64,000 nucleotides of DNA from Saprospiraceae bacterium. Its GTDB lineage: Bacteria; Bacteroidota; Bacteroidia; Chitinophagales; Saprospiraceae. The position numbers and the translations under genes were made by a program. The notes under the pieces were generated by a model. That model was not told the origin of the DNA. It made no database searches and saw only the letters and a program-made list of their open reading frames with translations. The stretch spans positions 1 through 64,000 of the forward strand of contig JALHQW010000038.1 of the NCBI GenBank assembly GCA_022841745.1, given 5' to 3'. How positions within the stretch are numbered: position 1 is the stretch's first letter; each line of letters starts with the position of its first letter. Positions 54,058 through 62,247 of this stretch are shown piece by piece.

Positions 54058-54873
54058 ATGATTATGAAATTAATCCAGACCCTCATACTGCTTTTGTTCA
54101 GCCTGTACGGCATCCAAGTAGCAGGGCAAGGCGGCCAGCCCATTGCAATGGGCGCAGCCCACGTGCAAATCATGGAGGCAGAGGGGCCGAACGCCCCGAA
54201 GGACGTGAAAGCCAGCGACGGCGTCTATGACAAGTTTGTACTGGTGCTTTGGGAAAACAGCGAGAACGCCAGTTCCTACAAGGTATTCCGCTCGACCGAC
54301 CCGAAGAAATCTCCCCTGCAAGAAGTATCCCGCTCGTGGCAAAAAAGCAACTGGCTGTGCGACTACACCGCCCTGCCCGGTGTGAAATACCACTACGCCG
54401 TAGTGGCGAGCAACGGCAAAATCGTTTCACCTACCAGCCAGTTCGACCAAGGGCATATCCGCACCACGCCAATTGCCAACGAGGAGGAAGAACTATCCTT
54501 GACCGAGGCTTACGCCGCTCCTCATCTTGTTTATCTGCTGGCATCGGGCATGAAGGCAAGCCAAAAAAGCTTGCGGGCAGGCGAGACCTTTGAAGTGGAA
54601 GCCAACCTCCAGAACATCTTCGACCAAGCCACTTCCCGCACCGAGGTCCGGATTTTCCTTTCCAAAAATGCGCAACTCGACTGGGACGACCAACTTCTGG
54701 GCCGCCGCAACCTGAGCAGTGTCCTGCCCAATGCTGCCCTCGTTTTAAAGGAAAGCCTCACCCTCCCCACCGACGCCCTACCCGGTGAATACCACCTGAT
54801 CATCGTGTGTTCAGCAGAAAGTGAAATACTGGGCAGCAAAACCGATTCGACCGTCATACAAATCATACGTTGA
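54058..54873 (+). CDS. Secreted FnIII-like / CARDB-like protein
   Basis: A 271-aa protein. Start at ATG 54058 (or 54064), before the signal peptide 'IQTLILLLFSLYGIQVAGQ'; the frame is open further up but not signal-like. Residues about 40-135 look like a fibronectin type III domain ('DKFVLVLWENSENASSYKVF', 'YHYAVVASNGK'); residues about 165-265 resemble CARDB ('SLRAGETFEVEANLQNIFD', 'LPTDALPGEYHLIIVC'). No T9SS tail. Its TGA overlaps the ATG of the adhesin gene (TGATG), so the two are translationally coupled. Confidence 0.75.
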   Translation: MIMKLIQTLILLLFSLYGIQVAGQGGQPIAMGAAHVQIMEAEGPNAPKDVKASDGVYDKFVLVLWENSENASSYKVFRSTDPKKSPLQEVSRSWQKSNWLCDYTALPGVKYHYAVVASNGKIVSPTSQFDQGHIRTTPIANEEEELSLTEAYAAPHLVYLLASGMKASQKSLRAGETFEVEANLQNIFDQATSRTEVRIFLSKNAQLDWDDQLLGRRNLSSVLPNAALVLKESLTLPTDALPGEYHLIIVCSAESEILGSKTDSTVIQIIR

Positions 54874-57251
54874 TGCTTTTCACATTCTCCCTGTTCCGAT
54901 GTTGGCGTTATTTTGCACCTTTCCTACTCTTTTTGATGGTTAGTGCAAATACCGCCCTTGCCCAGCCTCCTTGCGACGACGACCCGACCACTGCCACCAT
55001 AACTTACAGCGGCCCCGTCTGCCCTGGCGGCACGGTCGCTATCACAATTGACCTCGATGATGACGATGAACAGTTCGACATAACCTACAGTATTGGGCAG
55101 AATACCTTTGTTTTGGAAGACATAGAGGATGACGTCACCGTCACCCATGTCGTCACAACGACCGTCGCTGCTACGCTCATTTCTATTTACGACATTGACG
55201 ATGATTGCATCAATACCATCAATGAAAGCATCATTATCGTAGTGTTTCCTCCTCCGACCGTGAGCATTTCCAATATTGCACAACCAAGCTGTGGGCAGGG
55301 CAACGGCAGCATCACGGCGACCGCTTCCGGTGGCACAGCGCCCTACGAATACAGCTTGGACGGGGTGAACTACCAATCAGGCAATAGTTTCAACAACCTG
55401 TCTGCGGGGGTTTATACGGTCTATGTGGAGGACAATTCGAGCTGCGAGGACTCTGTGAGCGTCACCTTGAATGCGGGCAATGCGCCGACCGTGGCCATTT
55501 CCAACACCACGCCACCAAGCTGCGGGCAGAACAATGGCAGCATCACAGCGACCGCTTCCGGTGGCACAGCGCCCTACGAATACAGCTTGGACGGGGTGAA
55601 CTACCAATCAGGCAATAGCTTCAACAACCTGTCTGCGGGGGTTTATACGGTCTATGTGGAGGACAATTCGAGCTGCGAGGACTCTGTGAGCGTCACCTTG
55701 AACGCCAGCAATGCACCGAGCGTCAATATTGTTGCCACCACCCAGCCTGCCTGCGGCCAATCCAACGGCAGCATCACGGCGACCGCCACTGGTGGAACAG
55801 CCCCCTATGCCTTTAGCCTCAACGGGGGGAGTTTCCAGGGCAGCGGCACCTTCCCCAACCTCGCCGCTGGCACTTACACAGTAACGGTCAGGGACGCCAA
55901 CCTTTGCACGGCAACGGCAGCGCCTATCGTCTTGAATGCGGGCAATGCGCCGACCCTGACCATATCCAGCACCTCGCCGCCAAGCTGCGGGCAGGGCAAC
56001 GGCAGCATCACGGCCACCGCCACTGGTGGAACAGCACCCTACGAGTTCAGCTTGGATGGGGTGAATTTTCAAAACAGCGGGACGTTTCAAAGCTTATCTG
56101 CTGGGGTTTATACGGTAACAGTCTTGGACGCTGCGGGCTGTTCCGCTTCGCAAACGGGAATTGAACTGAACGATGAAAATTCGCCCGTTTTGAGTTTGGA
56201 AGGCACACAAGCCGCCACTTGTGCCGGGGCAGATGGCACTTTGACGGTGGTGGCGTCGGGCGGTGTTTTGCCCTACCAGTTTTCCCTCAATGGCGTTGAT
56301 CTCCAGGCAAATGGCTTTTTCCAAAACCTGTCCGCCGGATTTTACAACGCCACCGTAACGGATGCAGCGGGTTGCAGCGCTGCCTTGGCTGGCATTGAAA
56401 TCGAGAGCGCATCGGCCTCGCTTACACCTGCCAGCGTTAGTGCTGCTTCAGTGACGGCCTGCCCCGGCACCATCACATTTGTGAGCGGCAACCTTCCGCC
56501 TGGAACAACCGGAGCATGGACAGGTCCGGGGGTTGTTTTTGAAAACCAGAACGCTCCGCAATCCGCCGTTTCGGCACCTGTCCCCGACATTTATGTACTG
56601 ACCTGGACGCTCTCGGCACCCGGCTGCCCAGGCTATAGTTCTGCTCAAGTTACCCTTACCGTACCTTCACCACCGACGGCAGCCAACGATGGCCTCTACG
56701 AAGTGGTAATAGGCGACGAACTGGTTTTTATGGCGTCAGACAACGATGGATTTTCTTCCGGGGCGACCTACCAGCTTCTGGATTTGCCTAATTTCGGCAT
56801 GGCATCCATAAATGCTGCTTCAGGTGAAATCACCTATTCCGCCAATACGGGCGAGGCGGGGCTGGACACCTTCAGCTACGTGCTTTGCGAAGCAGCCTGC
56901 AATGGGCAATTGTGTGACACCGCACTGGTTATTATTGAAGTCGTGGAGGAGAACTGCTCGCTGGAGGCTGAGGACAATGTGTTCCCAGAAGGCATCACGC
57001 CCAACGGTGATGGGTTCAACGACCGCTTGCATTTTGTGGTAATTGACGAAAGAACCTGTCCTTTCAACTATGCCCAAAGTGAACTGATTATCTACAACCG
57101 CTGGGGTGACCGGGTCTTCGAGGCATCGCCCTACAATAACGATTGGGAAGGCGGCAGCCTTCCGCACGGGACGTACTACTACGTGCTAAGGGTAGATTTG
57201 GAGCCAAAGGACTTCGTGGGGTTTGGAAACGTGACGATTTTTAGGGATTGA
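54873..57251 (+). CDS. SprB-repeat adhesin with type B T9SS domain
   Basis: A 792-aa protein. Signal-like N-terminus ending near 'ANTALAQ'. From about residue 130 are six SprB-type repeats of about 75-80 aa, each with 'SCGQGNGSITATASGGTAPY' or a variant, 'YSLDGVNYQ' and 'LSAGVYTVYVED'. The first two are almost identical in DNA (55258-55719). A Cys-containing beta domain and a cadherin-like piece follow ('ISYSANTGEAGLDTFSYVLC' type), then the CHU_C sorting domain ('VFPEGITPNGDGFNDRLHF', 'LIIYNRWGDRVFEASPY'). SprB is the mobile gliding adhesin of Flavobacterium; this is a short relative, likely surface adhesin. Confidence 0.9.
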   Translation: MLFTFSLFRCWRYFAPFLLFLMVSANTALAQPPCDDDPTTATITYSGPVCPGGTVAITIDLDDDDEQFDITYSIGQNTFVLEDIEDDVTVTHVVTTTVAATLISIYDIDDDCINTINESIIIVVFPPPTVSISNIAQPSCGQGNGSITATASGGTAPYEYSLDGVNYQSGNSFNNLSAGVYTVYVEDNSSCEDSVSVTLNAGNAPTVAISNTTPPSCGQNNGSITATASGGTAPYEYSLDGVNYQSGNSFNNLSAGVYTVYVEDNSSCEDSVSVTLNASNAPSVNIVATTQPACGQSNGSITATATGGTAPYAFSLNGGSFQGSGTFPNLAAGTYTVTVRDANLCTATAAPIVLNAGNAPTLTISSTSPPSCGQGNGSITATATGGTAPYEFSLDGVNFQNSGTFQSLSAGVYTVTVLDAAGCSASQTGIELNDENSPVLSLEGTQAATCAGADGTLTVVASGGVLPYQFSLNGVDLQANGFFQNLSAGFYNATVTDAAGCSAALAGIEIESASASLTPASVSAASVTACPGTITFVSGNLPPGTTGAWTGPGVVFENQNAPQSAVSAPVPDIYVLTWTLSAPGCPGYSSAQVTLTVPSPPTAANDGLYEVVIGDELVFMASDNDGFSSGATYQLLDLPNFGMASINAASGEITYSANTGEAGLDTFSYVLCEAACNGQLCDTALVIIEVVEENCSLEAEDNVFPEGITPNGDGFNDRLHFVVIDERTCPFNYAQSELIIYNRWGDRVFEASPYNNDWEGGSLPHGTYYYVLRVDLEPKDFVGFGNVTIFRD
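55258..55719 (+). repeat. Two near-identical 231-bp coding repeats
   Basis: 55258-55488 and 55489-55719 encode consecutive SprB repeats (77 codons each) and are nearly identical at DNA level, showing recent duplication or gene conversion. Confidence 0.85.
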
Positions 57252-57268
57252 GTTTTTTAGCTCAACCC

Positions 57269-57396
57269 TTCAGCATTAAGTAATTCAAGTTGCGGAGCAC
57301 CAAAACACCCTTTAAATCTCTTTTTCGGCGGCGGAGCCGCCGAAAAAGAGATTTAATTGGAGCTATCCGCAACTTGGGTTAATTAATAAGGCTGAA
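57269..57396. repeat. MITE-like element with nested inverted repeats
   Basis: Outer arms begin TTCAGC at 57269 and end GCTGAA at 57396, with CAAGTTGCGGA (57286-57296) mirrored at 57366-57376. The centre is a perfect hairpin with 21-bp arms (57312-57332 and 57336-57356) and loop GGA. It may also stop transcription after the adhesin gene, 60 bp upstream. Confidence 0.7.
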
Positions 57397-57534
57397 TAAT
57401 TAATAACTAATCCGAGAAATAAAATTTAGCGCACAATTATTTGACTGTCAGTTGGTTGTGCGAAAAAATCGAACTCATTTTACCTATGAGTTTTTCGGAA
57501 CAACTTATTATCAAAAATAAAAAACACATCAGCA

Positions 57535-57561
57535 AGTAACATTCGCTTAACACTGTAATAC
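57535..57561 (+). promoter_or_regulatory. ECF-type promoter motif, site 7 (glycerate kinase gene)
   Basis: AGTAACATTCG from 57535, then GTAATACTTATTCG from 57555, 20 bp apart; the gene starts at 57614. First bases differ from the consensus (A for G; T for C). Confidence 0.5.
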
Positions 57562-57613
57562 TTATTCGTAACCCAGAAAGCTTCTTCACTTCATCATCAA
57601 AAAGTTAAGCGAC

Positions 57614-58798
57614 ATGCGAATATTGATTGCTCCCAGCGGATTTAAAGAAAGCCTAATGGCTGATAACGTGGCCGATTGTATTGAAAAAGGCATCCGCCGC
57701 ATCATACCCGATGCGAACATCCACAAAATCCCCGTTGTGGACGGCGGCGAGGGTTTCACCAAAATCCTTGTCAACACCACTGGCGGCACCCTGCACGAAG
57801 TGGTCACCACAGGGCCCGTTGGCGAGCCGGTCAACTCGCACTTCGGCTTCCTTGGCGGTGAAGTTAAAAAAACTGCGGTCATCGAAATGGCCGCCACCGC
57901 AGGGCTATCCCTTGTACCGAAAGACATGCGCAACCCCTTGCTCACGACCACTTTTGGCCTTGGCGAACTCGTCCGGCATGCCCTTGACGCTGGCGCAGAA
58001 CGCATCCTTATCGGCTGTGGCGACAGCGGCACCAACGATGGCGGCGCTGGCATGGTGCAGGCACTCGGCGCAAAGCTGCTCGACAAATTCGGCAACGACA
58101 TCCGCAGGGGTGCGCAGGGCCTGCTCGACCTCCACAGCATAGACGTCTCCGGCCTTGACCCACGGCTCAAGAACGTACAGATTGACGCCGCCTGCAATCC
58201 CCACGTACAGCTCTGTGGCAAACAGGGCGTAGCCAGGGTCTTCGGCCCACAAAAAGGCGCTACCCCCGCACAGGTCGAACTCCTTGACGAAGCGCTCACC
58301 CACTGGGGCAAATTGATAAGGAAAACGTTGAAAAAACGGGTGATAGGCTTGCCAGGCAGTGGCGCTTCTGGGGGGCTGGGCGCTGGTTTGCTGGCATTCC
58401 TCAATGCTCCGCTGCACCCCCGCTACGAAATCATCATGAAGTACCAGAAAGTAGCCGAAGCGATGCCCGAAATGGACCTCGTGGTAACGGCAGAAGGGGC
58501 TATTGACTTTCAGACCCCAAAGGGCAAGGTTCCCGCCGAGATTGCCCGTATCGCCAAGCTGCACGGCATACCAGTCGTGGCGCTTGCAGGCACTATCGGG
58601 CGGGGTTCCCGTGACAATTACGACTTTGGCATTGATGCTTTTGCGACCATCTTGAAAAAGCCCTGCACCCTTGAGAGCGCCATTCAAGATGCTGAAAAAT
58701 TGCTGACCTCTGCCGCAGAGCGCATGTTGCGCTCCATCATGGTCGGGTTCAACATGTCGAATAGAATGCAACGCACAGCCCTTGCGCTGGCTGCCTAA
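57614..58798 (+). CDS. Glycerate kinase (GlxK/GarK type)
   Basis: A 394-aa protein, family-typical length. 'RILIAPSGFKESLMADNVA' at the N-terminus, 'VDGGEGFTKILV', 'LIGCGDSGTNDGGAGMVQAL', 'GLPGSGASGGLGAGLLAFL' and 'VVTAEGAIDFQTPKGKVPAE' define the class I glycerate kinase family. It phosphorylates D-glycerate, usually to 2-phosphoglycerate, feeding glycolysis. The next gene encodes a SLC13-type carboxylate transporter, so uptake and phosphorylation of glycerate or a related acid is a reasonable guess. Confidence 0.92.
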   Translation: MRILIAPSGFKESLMADNVADCIEKGIRRIIPDANIHKIPVVDGGEGFTKILVNTTGGTLHEVVTTGPVGEPVNSHFGFLGGEVKKTAVIEMAATAGLSLVPKDMRNPLLTTTFGLGELVRHALDAGAERILIGCGDSGTNDGGAGMVQALGAKLLDKFGNDIRRGAQGLLDLHSIDVSGLDPRLKNVQIDAACNPHVQLCGKQGVARVFGPQKGATPAQVELLDEALTHWGKLIRKTLKKRVIGLPGSGASGGLGAGLLAFLNAPLHPRYEIIMKYQKVAEAMPEMDLVVTAEGAIDFQTPKGKVPAEIARIAKLHGIPVVALAGTIGRGSRDNYDFGIDAFATILKKPCTLESAIQDAEKLLTSAAERMLRSIMVGFNMSNRMQRTALALAA

Positions 58799-58953
58799 AA
58801 TATTGTTTTCATTTGGTTTTTTGGTTGCTCCAAGTGTCGGCTTTGCCGGCGCTTGGTGCTTTTTCCTTCACCCAACAACTGCTCTTAAAGCACGTTCTGC
58901 GAAAACCTGCAAGCGGCTTTTCTTTATCTTTTCACTTGAAGCACTTTTTCCCT

Positions 58954-60336
58954 ATGCAAGCTAATTTCTTGAAAATACATGCCCCGGCGCTGGTCTCACT
59001 CCTTGTCTTGAGCGCCGTTTTGTTCCTCGGACTGCCTTCTTTGGCCCAGCCCGCCAAGTTGGCGCTGTTCATTTTTGGTGCGGCTGTCATTGCCTGGACC
59101 ACGACGAAATGGGACGCCACAATGGTGGCCGTTCTCGCTGCATTTGCCATGGCAGCAACGGGGATTCAGGGTGAAAAACAAGTACTCTATGCCCTTGGCG
59201 ACCCATTCATCATGCTGCTCATCGGTGGCTTTATGATGGGTGGAGCATTTTTGCAAACGGGCCTATCGGTCAGGTTGGCCAATTTCTTTGCGGCCCAAAG
59301 CCGTTCGGTGAGCCATTTGTTTTACCTACTCACCACGGTACTGATATTGTTGTCATTCGTCATTCCTGCCACATCGGGGCGGGCAGCCGTTATGGCTCCG
59401 GTCTATTTGTCCATCGCCGCAGCGACGGACAACCGCAATATACGCCGAGCGCTGGCGCTGCTTTTCCCAACCATCATCGTGCTTTCTTGCGTCACGAATT
59501 ATCTTGGCGCTGGGGCCAATATCATGACTGCCGATATTGTGCAACGGCTGTGCGGCACGGACATCAGCTACATAGACTGGCTAAAATTGGGTCTCCCGGT
59601 AGGCCTGCTTAGCTGCTACGGTTCGACTTGGATATTGCTTCGGGTGTTTTTGACCGAATCGGAAAGGGCACAAGGTTTTGCGTTGCAAACCTCCAAAGAT
59701 GCTTTTTCAGAAGAAAAAAATGCCGCCCAGCGCCGCACCGTTGCCATCATGCTGACCTTGTTGGCCCTTTGGACGACCGAACGCCTGCACGGCATTGAGC
59801 CAGGCACGGTAGCCCTTGGTGGAGCCATGCTGCTTTGCCTACCACAAGCCGGGGTAATGAAGTTCAAGGAAGCCGTGAAATCGGTGGAGTGGACGCTCAT
59901 CCTGTTCATGGCGGCAACTATCGAAATCAGCGATGGACTGATTGCGAGTGGCGCCATCACATTTTTGATGGAACATTTACAGGGCAGTATTTCCGGTTCG
60001 AATGGTTGGGTGGTCGTGGCGTTTGCCGTCGGCTTGTCGCTGCTGTCGCACTTGGTCATAACGAGCCGCACGGCACGGGTGACGGTTTTGATGCCCTTGC
60101 TTATAACCTTGGCCGGAGCGGGTGGCCAATCCGCTTTCCTGCTGGCCTTTGCCGCCAACGCTGCCATGGGTTACTGCCTTACGCTGCCAATGAGTGCCAA
60201 GCCCGTCGCCATGTTTTCGGGCGTGTCGGAAGACAGCTATTCGGCAAAGGACCTGCTAAACCTGAGCGCATGGCTGTTGCCCATACACTTGGCACTGTTC
60301 ATTGGCCTGTATTATTGGAGCCAATGGCTTTTTTGA
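58954..60336 (+). CDS. SLC13/DASS-family carboxylate transporter
   Basis: A 460-aa membrane protein; ATG 58954 chosen because the 47 codons before it are not conserved-looking. About 11-12 hydrophobic segments. 'IPATSGRAAVMAPVYLSIAA' and the matching late segment 'VITSRTARVTVLMPLLITLA' are the paired re-entrant substrate regions of the DASS/CitT fold (here S-G-R and S-R-T variants of the SNT motif). Most members co-transport di- or tricarboxylates or sulfate with Na+. Partner of the glycerate kinase gene 155 bp upstream. Confidence 0.83.
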   Translation: MQANFLKIHAPALVSLLVLSAVLFLGLPSLAQPAKLALFIFGAAVIAWTTTKWDATMVAVLAAFAMAATGIQGEKQVLYALGDPFIMLLIGGFMMGGAFLQTGLSVRLANFFAAQSRSVSHLFYLLTTVLILLSFVIPATSGRAAVMAPVYLSIAAATDNRNIRRALALLFPTIIVLSCVTNYLGAGANIMTADIVQRLCGTDISYIDWLKLGLPVGLLSCYGSTWILLRVFLTESERAQGFALQTSKDAFSEEKNAAQRRTVAIMLTLLALWTTERLHGIEPGTVALGGAMLLCLPQAGVMKFKEAVKSVEWTLILFMAATIEISDGLIASGAITFLMEHLQGSISGSNGWVVVAFAVGLSLLSHLVITSRTARVTVLMPLLITLAGAGGQSAFLLAFAANAAMGYCLTLPMSAKPVAMFSGVSEDSYSAKDLLNLSAWLLPIHLALFIGLYYWSQWLF

Positions 60337-60456
60337 AAAAATAGGTAATGGAATATTTTGATTGATGCAGGTTCCTTCGAGAGGCGGGGTTGAAAACCAA
60401 TACACTACCATCAGTTAAAAAATACCACTACCAATAAATAAAAAAACGAGAAACGT

Positions 60457-60483
60457 AGTAACATTCCTAAATCAGTGCAATAC
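60457..60483 (+). promoter_or_regulatory. ECF-type promoter motif, site 8
   Basis: AGTAACATTCC from 60457, then GCAATACG from 60477, 20 bp apart. The next gene start is 455 bp away, but a terminator lies at 60610-60647, so this site would drive a short transcript. Confidence 0.55.
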
Positions 60484-60489
60484 GTAGGT

Positions 60490-60647
60490 GATTTACATAA
60501 AAAACGAATCTTTCTTTCAAACATTTAGGTGTCATGGGACGCCAAGTTCCAATGCAGAAAATAATAGGGTTTTAGGTGTTTGTAGCTGTTGAAGAACAGC
60601 CTTTCAACGGATGCGGCCTCGGAATTTTTTGGGGCCGCATCTTTTTT
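60490..60647 (+). ncRNA. Candidate small RNA, about 155 nt
   Basis: Bounded by an ECF-type motif (site 8) and a strong terminator hairpin with T-run. Inside is another perfect hairpin GCTGTT/AACAGC around 60583-60600. The only frame with ATG is 13 codons long. The start is estimated from the motif position. No known RNA family recognised. Confidence 0.4.
60610..60647 (+). terminator. Rho-independent terminator
   Basis: Perfect 9-bp arms GATGCGGCC / GGCCGCATC followed by TTTTTT. It lies 270 bp after the transporter gene, too far to be its natural end, but fits the end of the proposed small RNA. Confidence 0.75.
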
Positions 60648-60734
60648 AAACCCTTGGGCGCAACGTCCCAAACCCTGTTTGCACGACCTGCCCCGATTCT
60701 CAGGGAACCCTATTGGTACATAGTATTTAATTTT

Positions 60735-60894
60735 GAAGCTGCTTAGACTTTCCTCATTTGGCTAAAAACGGCGCTTTTCCGCCCATAATCCAGCAATTTT
60801 CTCGGCAAGAGCGATGCTATTCCCTCAAAAATTCCCGAATTCTGGACGAAAAATCACTCATTTTTAGCTCAAACAGGAAAGTCTAAACAGCTTC
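60735..60894. repeat. MITE-like element with 34-bp terminal inverted repeats
   Basis: GAAGCTGCTTAGACTTTCCT at 60735 is mirrored by the end of the element at 60894 (AGGAAAGTCTAAACAGCTTC); arms of 34 bp with about five mismatches, 92 bp between them, no ORF. It ends 45 bp before the porP-like start. Confidence 0.7.
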
Positions 60895-60938
60895 ATTGCA
60901 TTGGCAACGCTATGCACCCCCAGTCGTATCAGATTTTT

Positions 60939-61919
60939 ATGAAACAAAATAGCCTCGTGTACCTTCCCCTGTTCGCATTGTTGTTTATTGCAGTCGCAAT
61001 GAAGGCGCAGCAGTTGCCCTACTACACCCAGTTCCGAAATTATCAGAGCATCATCAACCCGGGCTCGGTGCATTCGGATTTTTTCCTCTACGACTACAAT
61101 ACCTCCGTGCAGGCCAACTACCGGGCGCAGTGGGTTGCTAGGGGCGAAACTCCCCGCACGGCCCACCTATCGGGGGAGTTCATCTCCAATTTCGGGGGGA
61201 GCTTTGAGCTGCTTACCGGACTAACACTTCTCAAGGATCGGACGGGACCGTATTCCGTCACAGGTACTTATGCACGGTTGGGCAGTGTCTTTGCCGAAGA
61301 CCCCTACCTTGGCGGTATTTCCGTAGGGCTGGGCATCGGCGCAGTACAGTACCGACTAGACGCTGAAGGTATCGAATGGTTCCACCCTGACGACCCCAAT
61401 ATTCCCGAACTCGACATATCCGTGACGAAACTGGACTTGAGCCTCGGCATTTTTTACTACAAAAGGTTGCAGGGCGATTTTTTTGACGAAGACAATATCT
61501 ACCTGGGCATCTCTATGCCGCAGCTCGCTGGCACGGTTGCCCAAATCAATGAGGCCGGCCGGGAGGTGACCCTGCAACGGGTACGCCATATTTTTGGCAC
61601 CATGGGTTGGTACCATTTTCTAAACGAGGAGGCCTTTGTAGAGGTATCGGGCTGGATAAAACGGGTGGAGGGGGCACCAGTAAATATGGACATCACAGGG
61701 CGTTTCCAGCCAATGCGAACGTTCTGGGTTGGTGGCGGATTTAACTTCAACGGCATCGTCCACCTCGAAGCAGGATTGAACCTTCCTGAACTATTCCATG
61801 AAGATGCCAACGTAAAAATAGGCTATGCTTTCGATTACAATATAACGGCTTTCGATTTACCCTTCGGCACTTCACATGAACTGACGGTGGCGCTAATGTT
61901 CGATACGGCAAGGCGGTAA
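60939..61919 (+). CDS. PorP/SprF-family T9SS membrane protein
   Basis: A 326-aa outer-membrane protein with signal peptide (to 'AMKAQ'). 'QLPYYTQFRNYQSIINPGS' at the mature N-terminus is the PorP/SprF hallmark, followed by 'SVQANYRAQWVA' and repeated beta strands, ending 'SHELTVALMFDTARR'. PorP/SprF proteins work with T9SS in secreting or anchoring specific cargo, often type B CTD proteins; here a SprB-like adhesin lies 3.7 kb upstream. ATG 60939 starts the signal peptide; nine further codons upstream are not signal-like. Confidence 0.88.
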   Translation: MKQNSLVYLPLFALLFIAVAMKAQQLPYYTQFRNYQSIINPGSVHSDFFLYDYNTSVQANYRAQWVARGETPRTAHLSGEFISNFGGSFELLTGLTLLKDRTGPYSVTGTYARLGSVFAEDPYLGGISVGLGIGAVQYRLDAEGIEWFHPDDPNIPELDISVTKLDLSLGIFYYKRLQGDFFDEDNIYLGISMPQLAGTVAQINEAGREVTLQRVRHIFGTMGWYHFLNEEAFVEVSGWIKRVEGAPVNMDITGRFQPMRTFWVGGGFNFNGIVHLEAGLNLPELFHEDANVKIGYAFDYNITAFDLPFGTSHELTVALMFDTARR

Positions 61920-62247
61920 GTGGATTTACGATTTTAGATTTACGATTGGGCGACTAATTGAAATTCAATTGATTGCATAAATTTAAAAATCTAAACTAAT
62001 TTCACTAACCTACCTGAATAAAATAGATAGCCATCATATTTCTTCTAAACGGCCCGACATCTCGCCTTCAATACCAATAGGTTTAATTCAATCGCCACAT
62101 TTGAGGTCGTGTTCTGTCAGTTTAGAGATCTTCGACCAACTGATTGAGTATTGGCGAGGCTTGAGGCGACGCCTCGAATAGTCAATCAAAAAACTATGGA
62201 CTTCGCAAGAAGCGCCTATCGCATCACTAAACGGCCAGTACAGTTTT
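61920..62247. other. Gene-free stretch between porP-like gene and murI
   Basis: Contains a word repeat of GATTTACGATTTTAG type at 61923-61948 and the second copy of the dispersed repeat (62121-62178). No gene seen. Confidence 0.5.
62121..62178 (-). repeat. Dispersed repeat, copy 2
   Basis: Inverted copy of 511-568: GCGAGGCTTGAGGCGACGCC and the flank GACCAACTGATTGAG. Convergent end of murI is 70 bp away. Confidence 0.65.

Noticed and set aside
57312-57356. Simple rho-independent terminator for the adhesin gene
   Set aside because: The stem is very long, lacks a T-run after it, and is nested in outer inverted arms, so a MITE-like element fits better; a stop function remains possible.
60864-61166. 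Minus-strand 100-codon ORF over the porP-like start
   Set aside because: Antisense to the signal peptide and first strands of a well-supported PorP/SprF gene.
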